From the NCBI RefSeq assembly GCF_025716875.1, contig NZ_JAOVZB010000001.1:248001-312000 (forward strand): a DNA stretch of 64,000 nt. The letters are read 5' to 3'. Position 1 is the first letter of the stretch; each line of letters begins with the position of its first letter. Below the pieces are notes generated by a model that searched no databases, had not been told where the DNA came from, and was given only the letters and a program-made list of their open reading frames with translations. Below are positions 8,596 through 18,021 of the stretch, one piece after another. The position numbers and the translations under genes were made by a program. The stretch comes from Marinomonas sargassi. Its GTDB lineage: Bacteria; Pseudomonadota; Gammaproteobacteria; Pseudomonadales; Marinomonadaceae.

Positions 8596-8674
8596 TTTTT
8601 CTCTCCTAATGTATTTTGAATTGAGACAAGTTTTTGATTTAATTGATTATTTTATTTTTTGTCTCTTATTAAAG

Positions 8675-8701
8675 TTATCGTCACCAGAGCAACGTTCTTT
8701 A
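8675..8701 (-). promoter_or_regulatory. Sigma-28 (FliA) promoter of second flagellin
   Basis: The minus strand reads TAAAGAAC, 11 bases, GACGATAA, against TAAAGTTT-N11-GCCGATAA. The -10 box matches 7 of 8, and the spacing is exact. It is 80 bases upstream of the ATG, leaving an AT-rich leader of roughly 70 nt. Confidence 0.8.
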
Positions 8702-9109
8702 ACTATTTTTTAACAATTTTGGGTTTTATTTATTATTTTATATTCCAATATTGTTACTTTGATTTATCGTTCTTAACGTGAAGAACTTTAAGAAAAATTG
8801 TCACTTTTTTTGAAAAAAAACTGAAAAGAGCACTTTCTTTAAAAAAAGGAATATATTTCAAAAGAAAAGCTAAAGTTTTTAAAATTGCGGCTCTAAAAAA
8901 AGCCAATCAAGGAGGAAAAACCGCTAATTTTTCTCTAGTAGGGATGAGGTAATATGATAGGTAATAAAAAGATAGAAAGTGAATAGAGGGCTTGGGAAGT
9001 TACAAACCCATGAGAAATACCATACTCTTACTTTAAAGGTTAAATAAGGGAGGCCTTCACATGATAAAACAACATCACAAGGCTCAAATGGGCCAACATT
9101 AATAGGTGG
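8702..9109. other. AT-rich intergenic region upstream of second flagellin
   Basis: About 400 bases between the flagellin promoter and the end of the HD-GYP gene. It is dominated by poly-A and poly-T runs. No gene is supported; a 13-codon frame after AGGGAGG near 9061 on the plus strand is too short to call. No clear terminator for the HD-GYP gene was found; GGC-TCTAAAAAAA-GCC near 8890 is weak. Confidence 0.5.
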
Positions 9110-10687
9110 CTACAATATGTGGTCTAAAAACTGTAATTTGAGGGACTGGGGGCTTACTTCTTTTGTTACAGTAACATCAGCATTCACACCAGCTGACTTG
9201 TTAAGCTCAATATCCGAAGGCTCGATAAAGCTTTTATTTGTCATGCTATATACTTGGCGAACTAGTGATGGTCGAAAAGATTTATTAAGAGTTAATACAA
9301 AGCCCACTCTACCATTCGATAACAAGACACAGGAACCAACAGGAATAACGCCAATGTTTTTCAAAAACACCCCAATTAACTCTTTGTCAAAAGCTAAACC
9401 TGATTCCTTTCTCATACGCTGGCAAGCCCGGATTGGGCCAATAGATGGTTTATGTGCTTGTTCTGAGGTAATTGCGTCATAAGCATCAATGATCGCAGCT
9501 ATCTTTCCGTAAACAGATATTTCCTTTCCCTGTTTCCCTTCTGGGTAACCACTTCCATCTACTTTTTCATGATGATCATAGAGCATTTGAAATACGGCCT
9601 TAGGAACACCTTCTACCTTCTGTAATATTTGCTCACCAAACTGAATGTGCTTGCGAAATAAATCAAACTCACTATCTGTCATTTTCTCAGTTTTCATGAC
9701 CATCGCCATGGGTAGGCGGAAACGACCAAGGTCAAACAGCAGAGCGCCAAGTGCAATCACTTCAATATAGGATTTTGACAATTTGAGAGCTTTTGCAAAA
9801 TGGATACCTAGTACAGCCATCCCCATAGCATGTTGCTCTAGGTATGACGAGGCGTCTTTAATATGGCGAATAGCTAATAAAGAAAAATTATTTCGCGTAT
9901 GAGATTCAATAAGCCGCTGACAAAACACTTTTAGCTCCGCTAACTCAATCGGTTCACCACGTTTCATTCGGTCAATTTGCGCGGAAATCAATATATGACC
10001 ATTTTTAAAAAGCTTAAGAGCGGCAGGAGTTTCAACTTCAAATGAGGTGGGTATTAACTTAGTTTCTACAACTGGCTTTTTAGGTTTTGCAGCTACAACA
10101 GTCTCTGCAACTTCTTCCTTTACATTTTCCGCTGGAGGTGCCGCCTCTTCTTTTACAGGTTCGCGTCCAGCAGGCTTATCATCAGCATTCTTTAAGCGCT
10201 CTTTATAAGTTTGTATATAGTCTCTCGTTTGGTCATTCAGCTCTTCTCTAAAATAGCGGAACAGGCTCTTACCCTTTGACTTTTTAGACCTAAGTTCCTT
10301 AGTACTAAGGTCTGGGTATAAAACCTTCAACCCCTTTACAGACTTACCATAAACTAAAGACATACATAGGATTAAAAAACGCTCTTCAGCATCGTAAAGT
10401 CGATCGCTTCGGCTAGTCAATAACTTATCATCATTCACATAGTAGGAGTCAAAAGGCATAAAGCTTGAGTCAAGGTAAGAGCTTAGGACATCAAAAGCTA
10501 CCTGACGTTTAGCAATTGGAACAATTCTATCGTCACGGCCATGCATAGAAATCAGGTTTTTAACCCTTTTGCTCTTCATAACCTCTTTTTTGATGCCCAT
10601 AATGTCAAGAATTTCATCAACATTGAAATACCCAACAAAGATATCGGCTCCAAAACAAGACTCTACGTTAAACTTAAACGATGGCAT
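9110..10687 (-). CDS. HD-GYP-family protein with degenerate HD motif
   Basis: A 525-residue protein: an unrecognised N-terminal region (1-165), a Pro/Glu/Ala/Lys-rich linker (about 170-215) and an HD-GYP domain (about 265-440). Canonical HD-GYP enzymes hydrolyse cyclic di-GMP. Here HH (372-373), GSGYP (378-382) and a later D401 are kept, but the metal-binding HD of the usual HDIGK is replaced by FDLG at 318-321 and the following Lys by Arg. Catalysis may therefore be altered or lost, leaving a c-di-GMP sensor or scaffold. It lies 21 bases after flgL and is probably co-transcribed with flgK-flgL, suggesting a link to motility control. Confidence 0.85.
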   Translation of the reverse strand: MPSFKFNVESCFGADIFVGYFNVDEILDIMGIKKEVMKSKRVKNLISMHGRDDRIVPIAKRQVAFDVLSSYLDSSFMPFDSYYVNDDKLLTSRSDRLYDAEERFLILCMSLVYGKSVKGLKVLYPDLSTKELRSKKSKGKSLFRYFREELNDQTRDYIQTYKERLKNADDKPAGREPVKEEAAPPAENVKEEVAETVVAAKPKKPVVETKLIPTSFEVETPAALKLFKNGHILISAQIDRMKRGEPIELAELKVFCQRLIESHTRNNFSLLAIRHIKDASSYLEQHAMGMAVLGIHFAKALKLSKSYIEVIALGALLFDLGRFRLPMAMVMKTEKMTDSEFDLFRKHIQFGEQILQKVEGVPKAVFQMLYDHHEKVDGSGYPEGKQGKEISVYGKIAAIIDAYDAITSEQAHKPSIGPIRACQRMRKESGLAFDKELIGVFLKNIGVIPVGSCVLLSNGRVGFVLTLNKSFRPSLVRQVYSMTNKSFIEPSDIELNKSAGVNADVTVTKEVSPQSLKLQFLDHIL

Positions 10688-10708
10688 CTATAACCTTAAT
10701 ATTAGAAA

Positions 10709-12034
10709 TCATATTTTATTAAATAATGATAAGTTACTTATGCGTGAGAATACCTTCTGCGATGCATCTAGTGCTGATTCTTTCATGGACAATTCCGTTG
10801 CTGCTGCAGCCACATCTAACCCACCAATTCTGTCTCTAGCTACCGCATTAGAAAGCTGATTCGCGGAGCTAAAGTCTTCTCTGTCTCTCAAAGTATTGAG
10901 TCTTGCGCCTACTGCAGATCGCCCTTCAAGCACCATACGTTGAGCATTATCTAAACTTGCTGTTACATCTGCAAAAGCTTGTGCTTTTTGCTCATGTGTT
11001 GATGAGTCATTCCCTAGTACATCTAGAACATCTTTTATTTCATTCAGCACATTCTCACGCCTTGGCTTATCTAAAGAAAGACCAACAACAGCACCGGGCT
11101 CACCTCTCGCAATAAATTGCATGCCACTAAAGGTTATTGGTTGCCCCGCTTTATAATACCCAGAAGCAATTTCTTCACCTGCAGAGTTTTTTATACTATA
11201 GGTACCGGGCGTACCATCAAAAGAACGCCAGTAATCTCTCATTTCTGAGATATCTTCGCTTTCTCCGAAGTTGATATCATCAATCAACTCCTCCAACTGA
11301 AACTCTTCGCCCTCTGCTAGAATAGGAAGAGTCGTCAACACATAGGCATTGTTTGCAATATTTTCTGGATCATAGTGGTCATCCATAAATTTACCAAAAT
11401 CACCACTGTCTTTCACTTTAGCCGTTAAAGATATATTCCCCGCCAAGACGTCAGAAGAGAAAGATAAATTTGTCCAAACATCTTGGAATAGTTTTTTTCC
11501 AGAATCTGTCACAGGAATTTTTATATGCTCTGAAATCTGAGCAAGCTTCTGCCCCTCATTTCCAGCCCATTCGTATCGGCCGTTACTATTCAAAACAAAA
11601 GCAGGGCCTAGAGTATCTGTTCCTGCAAACACATAACTCCCGTCCGCACCTCGGGCATTCATTAACTCTGCCATCGAGTCTGTAATCATGCCAATCTCTT
11701 GTACAATTGCGTCTAAGTCATCTTGAGTGTTGATATCATTTTGCGCTTGAATAAACAGCGTTTTTGCTTCATCCATAGAGTCATTTAAACTATCTAGGGC
11801 AACCTCTTGGTACTCAAGGTTGCTTGTCGCCATCTTCATTGCATCATCATACAATCTAAGTTGATCAGTACTACCCTTATACATTAGTAATTGGCTTGCT
11901 CCTACAGGGTCATCACTAGGCCTCACAATGCCAGTTTGGCCTGACACTTTTTCCTGAATTCCAAGAATTTTTTCATTCGCTTGGCTAATCGACCTATTTG
12001 ACTGACCATATATAAGGTTATTTGTTACTCGCAT
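10709..12034 (-). CDS. flgL: Hook-filament junction protein FlgL (HAP3)
   Basis: FlgL sits between FlgK and the filament. The 441-residue protein starts MRVTNNLIYGQSNRSI with the flagellin-like N-terminal coiled segment (GQTGIVRPSDDPVGASQLL) and ends with a flagellin-type C-terminal helix (ESALDASQKVFSRISNLSLF). It is somewhat longer than the E. coli protein (317), mainly in the central region, as is usual in marine gammaproteobacteria. It follows flgK by 7 bases and shares its sigma-28-like promoter. Confidence 0.93.
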   Translation of the reverse strand: MRVTNNLIYGQSNRSISQANEKILGIQEKVSGQTGIVRPSDDPVGASQLLMYKGSTDQLRLYDDAMKMATSNLEYQEVALDSLNDSMDEAKTLFIQAQNDINTQDDLDAIVQEIGMITDSMAELMNARGADGSYVFAGTDTLGPAFVLNSNGRYEWAGNEGQKLAQISEHIKIPVTDSGKKLFQDVWTNLSFSSDVLAGNISLTAKVKDSGDFGKFMDDHYDPENIANNAYVLTTLPILAEGEEFQLEELIDDINFGESEDISEMRDYWRSFDGTPGTYSIKNSAGEEIASGYYKAGQPITFSGMQFIARGEPGAVVGLSLDKPRRENVLNEIKDVLDVLGNDSSTHEQKAQAFADVTASLDNAQRMVLEGRSAVGARLNTLRDREDFSSANQLSNAVARDRIGGLDVAAAATELSMKESALDASQKVFSRISNLSLFNKI

Positions 12035-12041
12035 AATGCAA

Positions 12042-14018
12042 CTACCTCATGATTCCAAGTAACGTATCAAACGTTGTTCGAGCTGCCGTAATAACTTGAG
12101 CTGACGCCGAGTATGCCTGTTGATATTTCAATAAATTCACTGCCTCTTCATCAAGGCTTACAGCAGATAGCCTATCACGCCTTGCCAGACTATCATTTAG
12201 TACAATTTCGCTGGATTGAGCATGCCCCTCAATCTCTGCTGTTTTGGTTCCCACATAAGCAACAAAACCAGCAAAAGACTTTGTTAAGCTCGCTTTTCCA
12301 CCCACGAGTAAATCACTCTGTAACTCAATAAGAGCAAGTCCATTAAAGTTGTCGGCAGGGCCTATCTGATCTGTATTAATTGAAAACTCGTCCCCTACTT
12401 GTGGTCGAGAAGAAACTGATACATCAAAGCCTGCATCACCTGCTAATCCCGCTTGTTCAAGCAAGTTATTAAAATGGCTCACACCGGTAACACGGGCCAG
12501 TTCGCCACCATAAGAGTCTTTCACCACAAAAGAATCAGAAGAGGTAAAATAAATGGTATGGGGTGCAATGGGATACAAAGAGCCATCTGCAGCAAAAGCC
12601 GATGTGGCTGGGTCTGTATTACTAATAGACTGAAGAGATATTTTAGAATTAGATAAATTTTCAGAAGATGTACTAACAGCAACAGGGGCACTGAGGGCGA
12701 TTAAATCGCCATTCTGAATATTCAAATTCAAACTTTTAGCTACACCTTCAGTTGGAACAAAGCGAAATACATCTCCTGACTCAATACTATCCAAATCCGC
12801 TATTCGAATATCCAGTCCAAGTTCTTCAATTTTGTAATAACCTGAGTTATCCGGTGTCATCTGCGTGGGATCAAACACTAATGGAGGCCCATTTCTTTTA
12901 CCATTAATATCATATCGATTAATCGCTAGACGGGTATCATCGGTTCGAATTAATTCATAACTATCAGTCGTAATTTTCTTTGCCTCGTCTGCCGACACCC
13001 TTACTGAAATACCGTCTAATTTTTCAATATTATCGTCCGACGTATAAATTTGAATATCACCTACCGTAAACAAATCTCGACCAAACTGCCCATTCGCATC
13101 CAAACCTTTGGCGTTTTGGACATTCATTGCATCAGCTATTGAGATAGCGTGCTGTCCTAATGTTCGATCAGCATAAGTACTAAATTGAGCCCTGTAATCA
13201 ACAAGCCCCCCTATACTACCTTTTAAATTTTCCGTTTTTAGTCCAATTTCATACTTACCAAAATCCATCATGAGCTTGATTTTTTTAGTATCCAAAGGAT
13301 CTCGGGCAGTCGTTATCTCTGTTGACATATTATTCGTCACCAAAGGTTGACCATTTGCCAACTGCACATTCATGATCCCGTTATCTAAAAACTTTACCTT
13401 CACTTCTACATACTGTGACAACTCTTGCACTAAAGCCTCTTGCTGGTCCCTAAGCTCATTAGCAGGAGAGCGAGATAAGCCTTCATCCCGTAAAATTTTA
13501 CCGTTTAAATCTGAAATTTTTGATGTTATCGAATTCAAATCCACTAGCGATGCTGCTAATTGCTCATCAACCAGTAATTCTTGTCGAGAAACAATACTCG
13601 ACAATGTTTCATATTGGTCTACAAGATTATTTAAGCTGGCATGGGCAAGCTCTCTCAAAGAAGTAGAAGTCGGATCGTTATTAGCAGTTTGTAGTGCAGA
13701 GAACGCCTTATTTAAATAAGTTGTTAAAGACACACTTTCTTCTGATAACAAATTATCTGAGACTGTGATCATAGAGTGGTAAGTATCATAGTAGGCATGA
13801 TTGGACTTATCTGAGCTCATTTGAGCACTAACAAAGTGATCGACTAGGCGAGAGGTTTCCTGAAGAACAACTCCACCTGTGGGGGAGCTAACAGTATCCG
13901 TTCTTTGACGGCTATAGCCTTCAGTATCGACATTCGACGTATTCTGGCCTGTCGTATGGATACGGGCATTACTGGACTGCAATCCAGATAAACCTATGGA
14001 ATATAAATCTGAGCGCAT
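12042..14018 (-). CDS. flgK: Hook-filament junction protein FlgK (HAP1)
   Basis: FlgK is the first junction protein on the hook tip. The 658-residue sequence shows the rod/hook N-terminal motif (MRSDLYSIGLSGLQSSNARIH, GQNTSNVDTEGYSRQR) and the conserved C-terminal helix (VSLDEEAVNLLKYQQAYSAS, ITAARTTFDTLLGIMR). The central part is a variable exposed region. It begins a late transcription unit: a good sigma-28 match lies 49 bases upstream, and flgL follows after 7 bases. Confidence 0.95.
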   Translation of the reverse strand: MRSDLYSIGLSGLQSSNARIHTTGQNTSNVDTEGYSRQRTDTVSSPTGGVVLQETSRLVDHFVSAQMSSDKSNHAYYDTYHSMITVSDNLLSEESVSLTTYLNKAFSALQTANNDPTSTSLRELAHASLNNLVDQYETLSSIVSRQELLVDEQLAASLVDLNSITSKISDLNGKILRDEGLSRSPANELRDQQEALVQELSQYVEVKVKFLDNGIMNVQLANGQPLVTNNMSTEITTARDPLDTKKIKLMMDFGKYEIGLKTENLKGSIGGLVDYRAQFSTYADRTLGQHAISIADAMNVQNAKGLDANGQFGRDLFTVGDIQIYTSDDNIEKLDGISVRVSADEAKKITTDSYELIRTDDTRLAINRYDINGKRNGPPLVFDPTQMTPDNSGYYKIEELGLDIRIADLDSIESGDVFRFVPTEGVAKSLNLNIQNGDLIALSAPVAVSTSSENLSNSKISLQSISNTDPATSAFAADGSLYPIAPHTIYFTSSDSFVVKDSYGGELARVTGVSHFNNLLEQAGLAGDAGFDVSVSSRPQVGDEFSINTDQIGPADNFNGLALIELQSDLLVGGKASLTKSFAGFVAYVGTKTAEIEGHAQSSEIVLNDSLARRDRLSAVSLDEEAVNLLKYQQAYSASAQVITAARTTFDTLLGIMR

Positions 14019-14066
14019 TTGCTCACCTCTAGCACTTTTGTCGAAAAATCAAAATCTTATCTAAGT

Positions 14067-14093
14067 CTATCGACTACTAATGCAAGAACTTTA
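14067..14093 (-). promoter_or_regulatory. Sigma-28 (FliA) promoter of flgK-flgL
   Basis: The minus strand reads TAAAGTTC, 11 bases, GTCGATAG, with 7 of 8 and 6 of 8 matches to the FliA boxes at the exact spacing. It lies in the 103-base gap between flgJ and flgK, 49 bases before the flgK ATG, and marks the switch from early to late genes. Confidence 0.75.
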
Positions 14094-14121
14094 CCAATGT
14101 GTAATTAACCACAAAAAAAGG

Positions 14122-15105
14122 CTACAGGCGTTGAAACCACTCACTTTCAACAATGCGACTAATTTTTTCTGAGTAGTTAGGGTCCGTTGCATACCCTCCT
14201 TTTTGCAGGGAAGCGGCAAAGTTTGCCGAATTGTCACCTGACTGCAAGGCATCTTTATACCGTTCACTGGTACGAAGAAAATTAGCATAATCATCAAAGC
14301 TTTGACCAAAGGATTCATAGGCACGAAAAGCCGCTCTTTCACGCTTTGCAACACCATCCCTAAACTCTAAAGTATTAACAACCGCTCTATCGCCTTGCCA
14401 GCGACTATCAGCCTTAATACCGAACAGGTTAAAACTTGCGCCACCATCTTCTTTCGCTATAGGGTATTTCCCCCAGCCAGTTTCTAAAGCCGCCTGAGCT
14501 AGGATACCTTTAGGGTTAACACCTAGAGTTTCTGCGGCTTTTTGAGCATGAGGCCATAGTGTTTTCACAAATTCTTCAGGTGTTTCAAAGACTACGGATA
14601 AGGCAGACGGTGTCGATGCGTTAGTAGCACTAGCAGTACTTTGAGTAGCTAGAGAGGAATCGTTTTTGATAGATTCCATGAAATCATTAGAGGCTTGGCG
14701 AGCCAATGCCTGCACTCGTGCTAAGTCTTGTTTAGCAACTTGGTTTAGAAAATCTGTATCACCCCTTTCTTTCGCTTCAGGAGAAGAGACAATACCTTGT
14801 TGCCCTTGATATTGACGTATAAGAGCATCAGAAAGGCCAATTCCCCCAGAGCTAGCAATACTTTGCGCCATCTGGGAGTCCATCATATCTTGATATTGCT
14901 TAGTTTGGTTGCTTGAAAAAAGATCACTACCAATCGCCTCATTGGTTGATCGCATATTTTTCAAAAGCATATTAATAAAGATAGACTCGAACTGCTGGGC
15001 AACATCCTTCAACGCTGACTCAGGGTCTTTTTGAGCCTTGGTTTTCAACGCTGCTAATGTTGAGAAATCCGCAAAAAAGTCTTGAGTTGGTGGTACTGAA
15101 TTCAT
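14122..15105 (-). CDS. flgJ: Flagellar rod assembly protein / peptidoglycan hydrolase FlgJ
   Basis: FlgJ scaffolds the rod and opens the peptidoglycan for it. The 327-residue protein has the N-terminal rod-binding domain (about 20-120: AQQFESIFINMLLKNMRS, GGIGLSDALIRQYQ) and a C-terminal glucosaminidase domain (about 175-327: PKGILAQAALETGWGKYPI, FNLFGIKADSRW, YATDPNYSEKISRIV). The Glu of ALETGWG is the expected catalytic acid. It is the two-domain form found in most gammaproteobacteria. It follows flgI by 8 bases. Confidence 0.94.
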   Translation of the reverse strand: MNSVPPTQDFFADFSTLAALKTKAQKDPESALKDVAQQFESIFINMLLKNMRSTNEAIGSDLFSSNQTKQYQDMMDSQMAQSIASSGGIGLSDALIRQYQGQQGIVSSPEAKERGDTDFLNQVAKQDLARVQALARQASNDFMESIKNDSSLATQSTASATNASTPSALSVVFETPEEFVKTLWPHAQKAAETLGVNPKGILAQAALETGWGKYPIAKEDGGASFNLFGIKADSRWQGDRAVVNTLEFRDGVAKRERAAFRAYESFGQSFDDYANFLRTSERYKDALQSGDNSANFAASLQKGGYATDPNYSEKISRIVESEWFQRL

Positions 15106-15113
15106 TTATTAAC

Positions 15114-16202
15114 CTATATCACAACCAAATCTGCGTTAATGGCACCGGCCTGCTTTAAACCCTCTAAGATGGCCATCACATCACCTGGGGCAGCGCCAAC
15201 TTGGTTAACTGCGCGAACAATGTCATTAAGAGAAGCACCTGGATCAAAAACAAACATATGACCGCTGTTAGGGCTAATCTCTAAACCTTCACGAGGAGAA
15301 ATAATCGTTTCTCCTCCAGTCAATTCACCATCTTGACCAACAACTGGCGGAGTTTCGTTAATCGTTACAGTCAAGCTACCGTGTGTAATGGCAGCAGGAG
15401 ATACCTTCACATGCTGGCCAATAATAATTGTCCCTGTTCTTGAGTTTACGACAATACGAGCACGCTCTGCAGCCACATCCACTTCTAAATTTTCTAATAT
15501 AGAAAGGAAGGTCACCCTTTGACTAGGGTCCCTTGGCGCAGAAACCCGAATAGAAGTAGCGTCTAGCGTTGTTGCGACACCAGGGCCTAATAGGTTATTA
15601 ATTTTGTCTGAAACTTGTTTCGCTGTTGTAAAGTCAGGTCGGTTAAGATTAAAAGTGAGAGTATCACCAACATTGAAACTACTAGGAACAGATCGTTCCA
15701 CACTCGCACCATTTGGGATTCGACCAACTGTGGGAATATTTGAAGAGGTTCTTGATCCATCTGCACCATTGGCACCTAAACCACCAACGACTAGGTTGCC
15801 TTGAGCAATAGCGTAAACGGCACCATCGGCACCTTTCAAAGTTGAAAGCAATAATGTGCCTCCTCGCAAAGCGCTGGCATTACCGATTGACGATACCGTC
15901 ACATCAATTTTCTGCCCCGGCTTAGAAAAAGCTGGCAATGATGCCGTTAAAGAAACGGCAGCAACATTCTTCGAAGTTGCATTCACACCTTGAGGTAAGG
16001 TTACGCCGAAGCGAGATAACATGCTGGCGAAGCTTTGGTCTGTAAATGCAGTACTATCACCTGTTCCATTTAAACCAATCACTAGCCCGTAGCCAAACAA
16101 TTGGTTATCACGAACCCCTTGCACACTTGTTATGTCTTTCAAACGTTCAGCTTGGACAGCAAACGATAAAAAAGCCAAAGCGAATAATGTTATGTATTTC
16201 AT
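15114..16202 (-). CDS. flgI: Flagellar P-ring protein FlgI
   Basis: FlgI forms the periplasmic P-ring around the rod. The 362-residue precursor begins with a signal peptide ([20 protein letters not shown]; cleavage likely after QA). Conserved parts include [30 protein letters not shown] (split here: the [13 protein letters not shown] motif is at about 42-50), [21 protein letters not shown] residues and the end [20 protein letters not shown]. Length is normal. It needs the FlgA chaperone, encoded at 24333. Confidence 0.95.
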   Translation of the reverse strand: MKYITLFALAFLSFAVQAERLKDITSVQGVRDNQLFGYGLVIGLNGTGDSTAFTDQSFASMLSRFGVTLPQGVNATSKNVAAVSLTASLPAFSKPGQKIDVTVSSIGNASALRGGTLLLSTLKGADGAVYAIAQGNLVVGGLGANGADGSRTSSNIPTVGRIPNGASVERSVPSSFNVGDTLTFNLNRPDFTTAKQVSDKINNLLGPGVATTLDATSIRVSAPRDPSQRVTFLSILENLEVDVAAERARIVVNSRTGTIIIGQHVKVSPAAITHGSLTVTINETPPVVGQDGELTGGETIISPREGLEISPNSGHMFVFDPGASLNDIVRAVNQVGAAPGDVMAILEGLKQAGAINADLVVI

Positions 16203-16255
16203 CTAGTCACCTAATTAAAATGCGCATTCACACTTTGCATTAATCTCGCCCGAGT

Positions 16256-17146
16256 TTAATAGGGCATATCTCGCGAGTTAAGTAAACGACTCACCCAACC
16301 CTGCTCACTTCCCGCTGCGACATCTCCCGTACCTGAGTAAGTAATTCGTGCATCAGCCACTCGCTCCGAATCAACGGTGTTATCTGGGGAAATATCATAC
16401 TTACGAACAATACCAGAGAAACGAATATACTCATCTCCTTGATTTAACCTTAACCATTTTTCTCCTCTAACGGCCAATAAACCATTAGGTAGTTCTTTAT
16501 ACACAGTAACTGAAATGGTACCGCTTAAGCTATTGTTTTGGTTCGCCGAAGCATTGCCGGAAAAATCTGTTCCTTGCTGAGGAAGCAGAGTATCTATTTT
16601 GAGTTCTTCTCCCAACACCGTTGGGTTTTCTATTGTTGCTGAAGCGGACTTAGAGACAGTAGCCGCATTCGCTTTTGTAGAAGTCGTCGTCTCATTTAAA
16701 TTAATAGTCAGAATATCTCCAACTTTACTCGCTTTCCTATCACCAAAAAAAGCATCCCCCATTCCTACCTGATAAATTCCGCCAGTAGGTGCTTGTGAAG
16801 GCGACAGGTTATTAGGATATACTGGCGCATAATATGGGTCATTCTCTCTTACCGACTGAGTAACTTCTGGGCCATTTAATGGATCAGTGCCGTCTGGAAC
16901 ATAACCTTTTCTTTCTATTTCAGGTTCTGCATCTTCTTCAGTTTGCTCGGCATCCTCTCCCTCTTCAGGTGCTTCTTCACCTTCAGGCGCCTCTTCACCT
17001 TCAGGTGCCTCTTCATCCTCAGCAGGGGTTTCTTCACCTTCAGCGACAGGCGTATCAGCATCAGCTTGTTCAGGGTCTACTTCCCACGACAAACAACCCG
17101 ACAAAAACACACTCAGTAAAATTAAGATTGCTAACTTAGTTTTCAT
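16256..17146 (-). CDS. flgH: Flagellar L-ring lipoprotein FlgH with acidic repeat insert
   Basis: FlgH is the outer-membrane L-ring lipoprotein. The 296-residue precursor starts with a lipoprotein signal (LLSVFLSGC; acylated Cys at about 18) and has the conserved core from about 120 onward (YQVGMGDAFFGDRKASKVGDIL, ETTTSTKANA, LRVRGEKW-type LLAVRGEKWLRLNQG, ending GWVSRLLNSRDMPY). Between lipobox and core lies an unusual Glu/Ala/Pro/Gly-rich segment of about 60 residues (25-85) that E. coli FlgH (232 residues) lacks. Part is encoded by three 18-base tandem repeats at 16963-17016. It lies 17 bases after flgG. Confidence 0.94.
   Translation of the reverse strand: MKTKLAILILLSVFLSGCLSWEVDPEQADADTPVAEGEETPAEDEEAPEGEEAPEGEEAPEEGEDAEQTEEDAEPEIERKGYVPDGTDPLNGPEVTQSVRENDPYYAPVYPNNLSPSQAPTGGIYQVGMGDAFFGDRKASKVGDILTINLNETTTSTKANAATVSKSASATIENPTVLGEELKIDTLLPQQGTDFSGNASANQNNSLSGTISVTVYKELPNGLLAVRGEKWLRLNQGDEYIRFSGIVRKYDISPDNTVDSERVADARITYSGTGDVAAGSEQGWVSRLLNSRDMPY
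16963..17016. repeat. Three 18-base tandem repeats inside flgH
   Basis: Units CTTCAGGTGCTTCTTCAC, CTTCAGGCGCCTCTTCAC and CTTCAGGTGCCTCTTCAT follow one another and encode a 6-residue unit rich in Glu, Ala, Pro and Gly on the minus strand, at about residues 44-61. In-frame unit changes would vary the length without breaking the protein. Confidence 0.85.
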
Positions 17147-17163
17147 ATTATGCCACGCGTAAC

Positions 17164-17949
17164 CTATAGCTGCTGTATTGCAAAACTCATCATACCGTCC
17201 GCTGCAGAAATAACCTTAGAGTTCATTTCGTAGGCTCTCTGAGTACTAATCATATTAACCAGCTCTTCAACAGAGTTAACATTAGATGCTTCTAACATAC
17301 CTTGAGAAATTGTCCCTAATGAATCTGTGCCAGGAACACCGACAATTGGCGGTCCACTTGCATTCGTTTCTTGATAAATGTTCTGCCCTGCTGAGCTTAA
17401 TCCCGTTGGATTAATAAAGCCTGCGATATTAATCGCACCTACCTGCTGTGAATCAGCTTCGCCTGCCATACGAACAGAAACAACACCGTCTTCTGCAATC
17501 ATAATTTCAACAGCGTCTGGGTTGATTTGGATAACAGGTTCTAAAAGTAGTCCGCCTGCGGTTGCAATTTGCCCCTCACTATTAAGTTGTAAACTGCCAT
17601 TACGCGTATAAGCGATAGTTCCATCTGGCTGCAAAACTTGTAAAAAGCCTTTACCTTGAATAGCAATATCTAACTGTCTATCTGTTAAATTGTAATCACC
17701 ATTTGAAAAGTCTTTTTGCGTTGCTCCTACCTTAACACCTGTACCCAGCTGAAGCCCTGAAGGCAACTCTGCATTTTGTGCGCTCAAACCACCCGGAGCT
17801 CGAACTGTTTTGTACATTAGATCTTCAAATACCGCTCTGTCTTTTTTAAACGCTGTAGTTGAAACGTTAGCCAAGTTATTGGCAACCACGTTTAACTGCT
17901 TATCCATTGCACTCAAACCGGTTTTACTTACCCATAACGATGAATTCAT
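17164..17949 (-). CDS. flgG: Flagellar distal rod protein FlgG
   Basis: FlgG forms the distal rod. The 261-residue protein has the rod N-terminal motif (MNSSLWVSKTGLSAMDKQL, NVVANNLANVSTTAFKKDRAVFEDL), the LDIAIQGKGFLQVLQPDGT motif of rod and hook proteins, and the C-terminal signature EASNVNSVEELVNMISTQRAYEMNSKVI. The length is that of the E. coli protein (260). It lies between flgF (72-base gap) and flgH (17-base gap). Confidence 0.96.
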   Translation of the reverse strand: MNSSLWVSKTGLSAMDKQLNVVANNLANVSTTAFKKDRAVFEDLMYKTVRAPGGLSAQNAELPSGLQLGTGVKVGATQKDFSNGDYNLTDRQLDIAIQGKGFLQVLQPDGTIAYTRNGSLQLNSEGQIATAGGLLLEPVIQINPDAVEIMIAEDGVVSVRMAGEADSQQVGAINIAGFINPTGLSSAGQNIYQETNASGPPIVGVPGTDSLGTISQGMLEASNVNSVEELVNMISTQRAYEMNSKVISAADGMMSFAIQQL

Positions 17950-18021
17950 ACCGACCTCTTTTCCTATAAATTATTCTGTATTTATCAATATCTAACTAAA
18001 ATCATTGTAATGAATGCTGAT

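Noticed and set aside
9061-9120. 13-codon plus-strand frame after AGGGAGG
   Set aside because: The ribosome binding site is good, but the peptide is too short and unsupported; it faces the end of a minus-strand gene.
16879-17139. 86-codon plus-strand frame opposite flgH
   Set aside because: Its Leu/His/Pro repeats are the antisense reading of the acidic repeat of FlgH.
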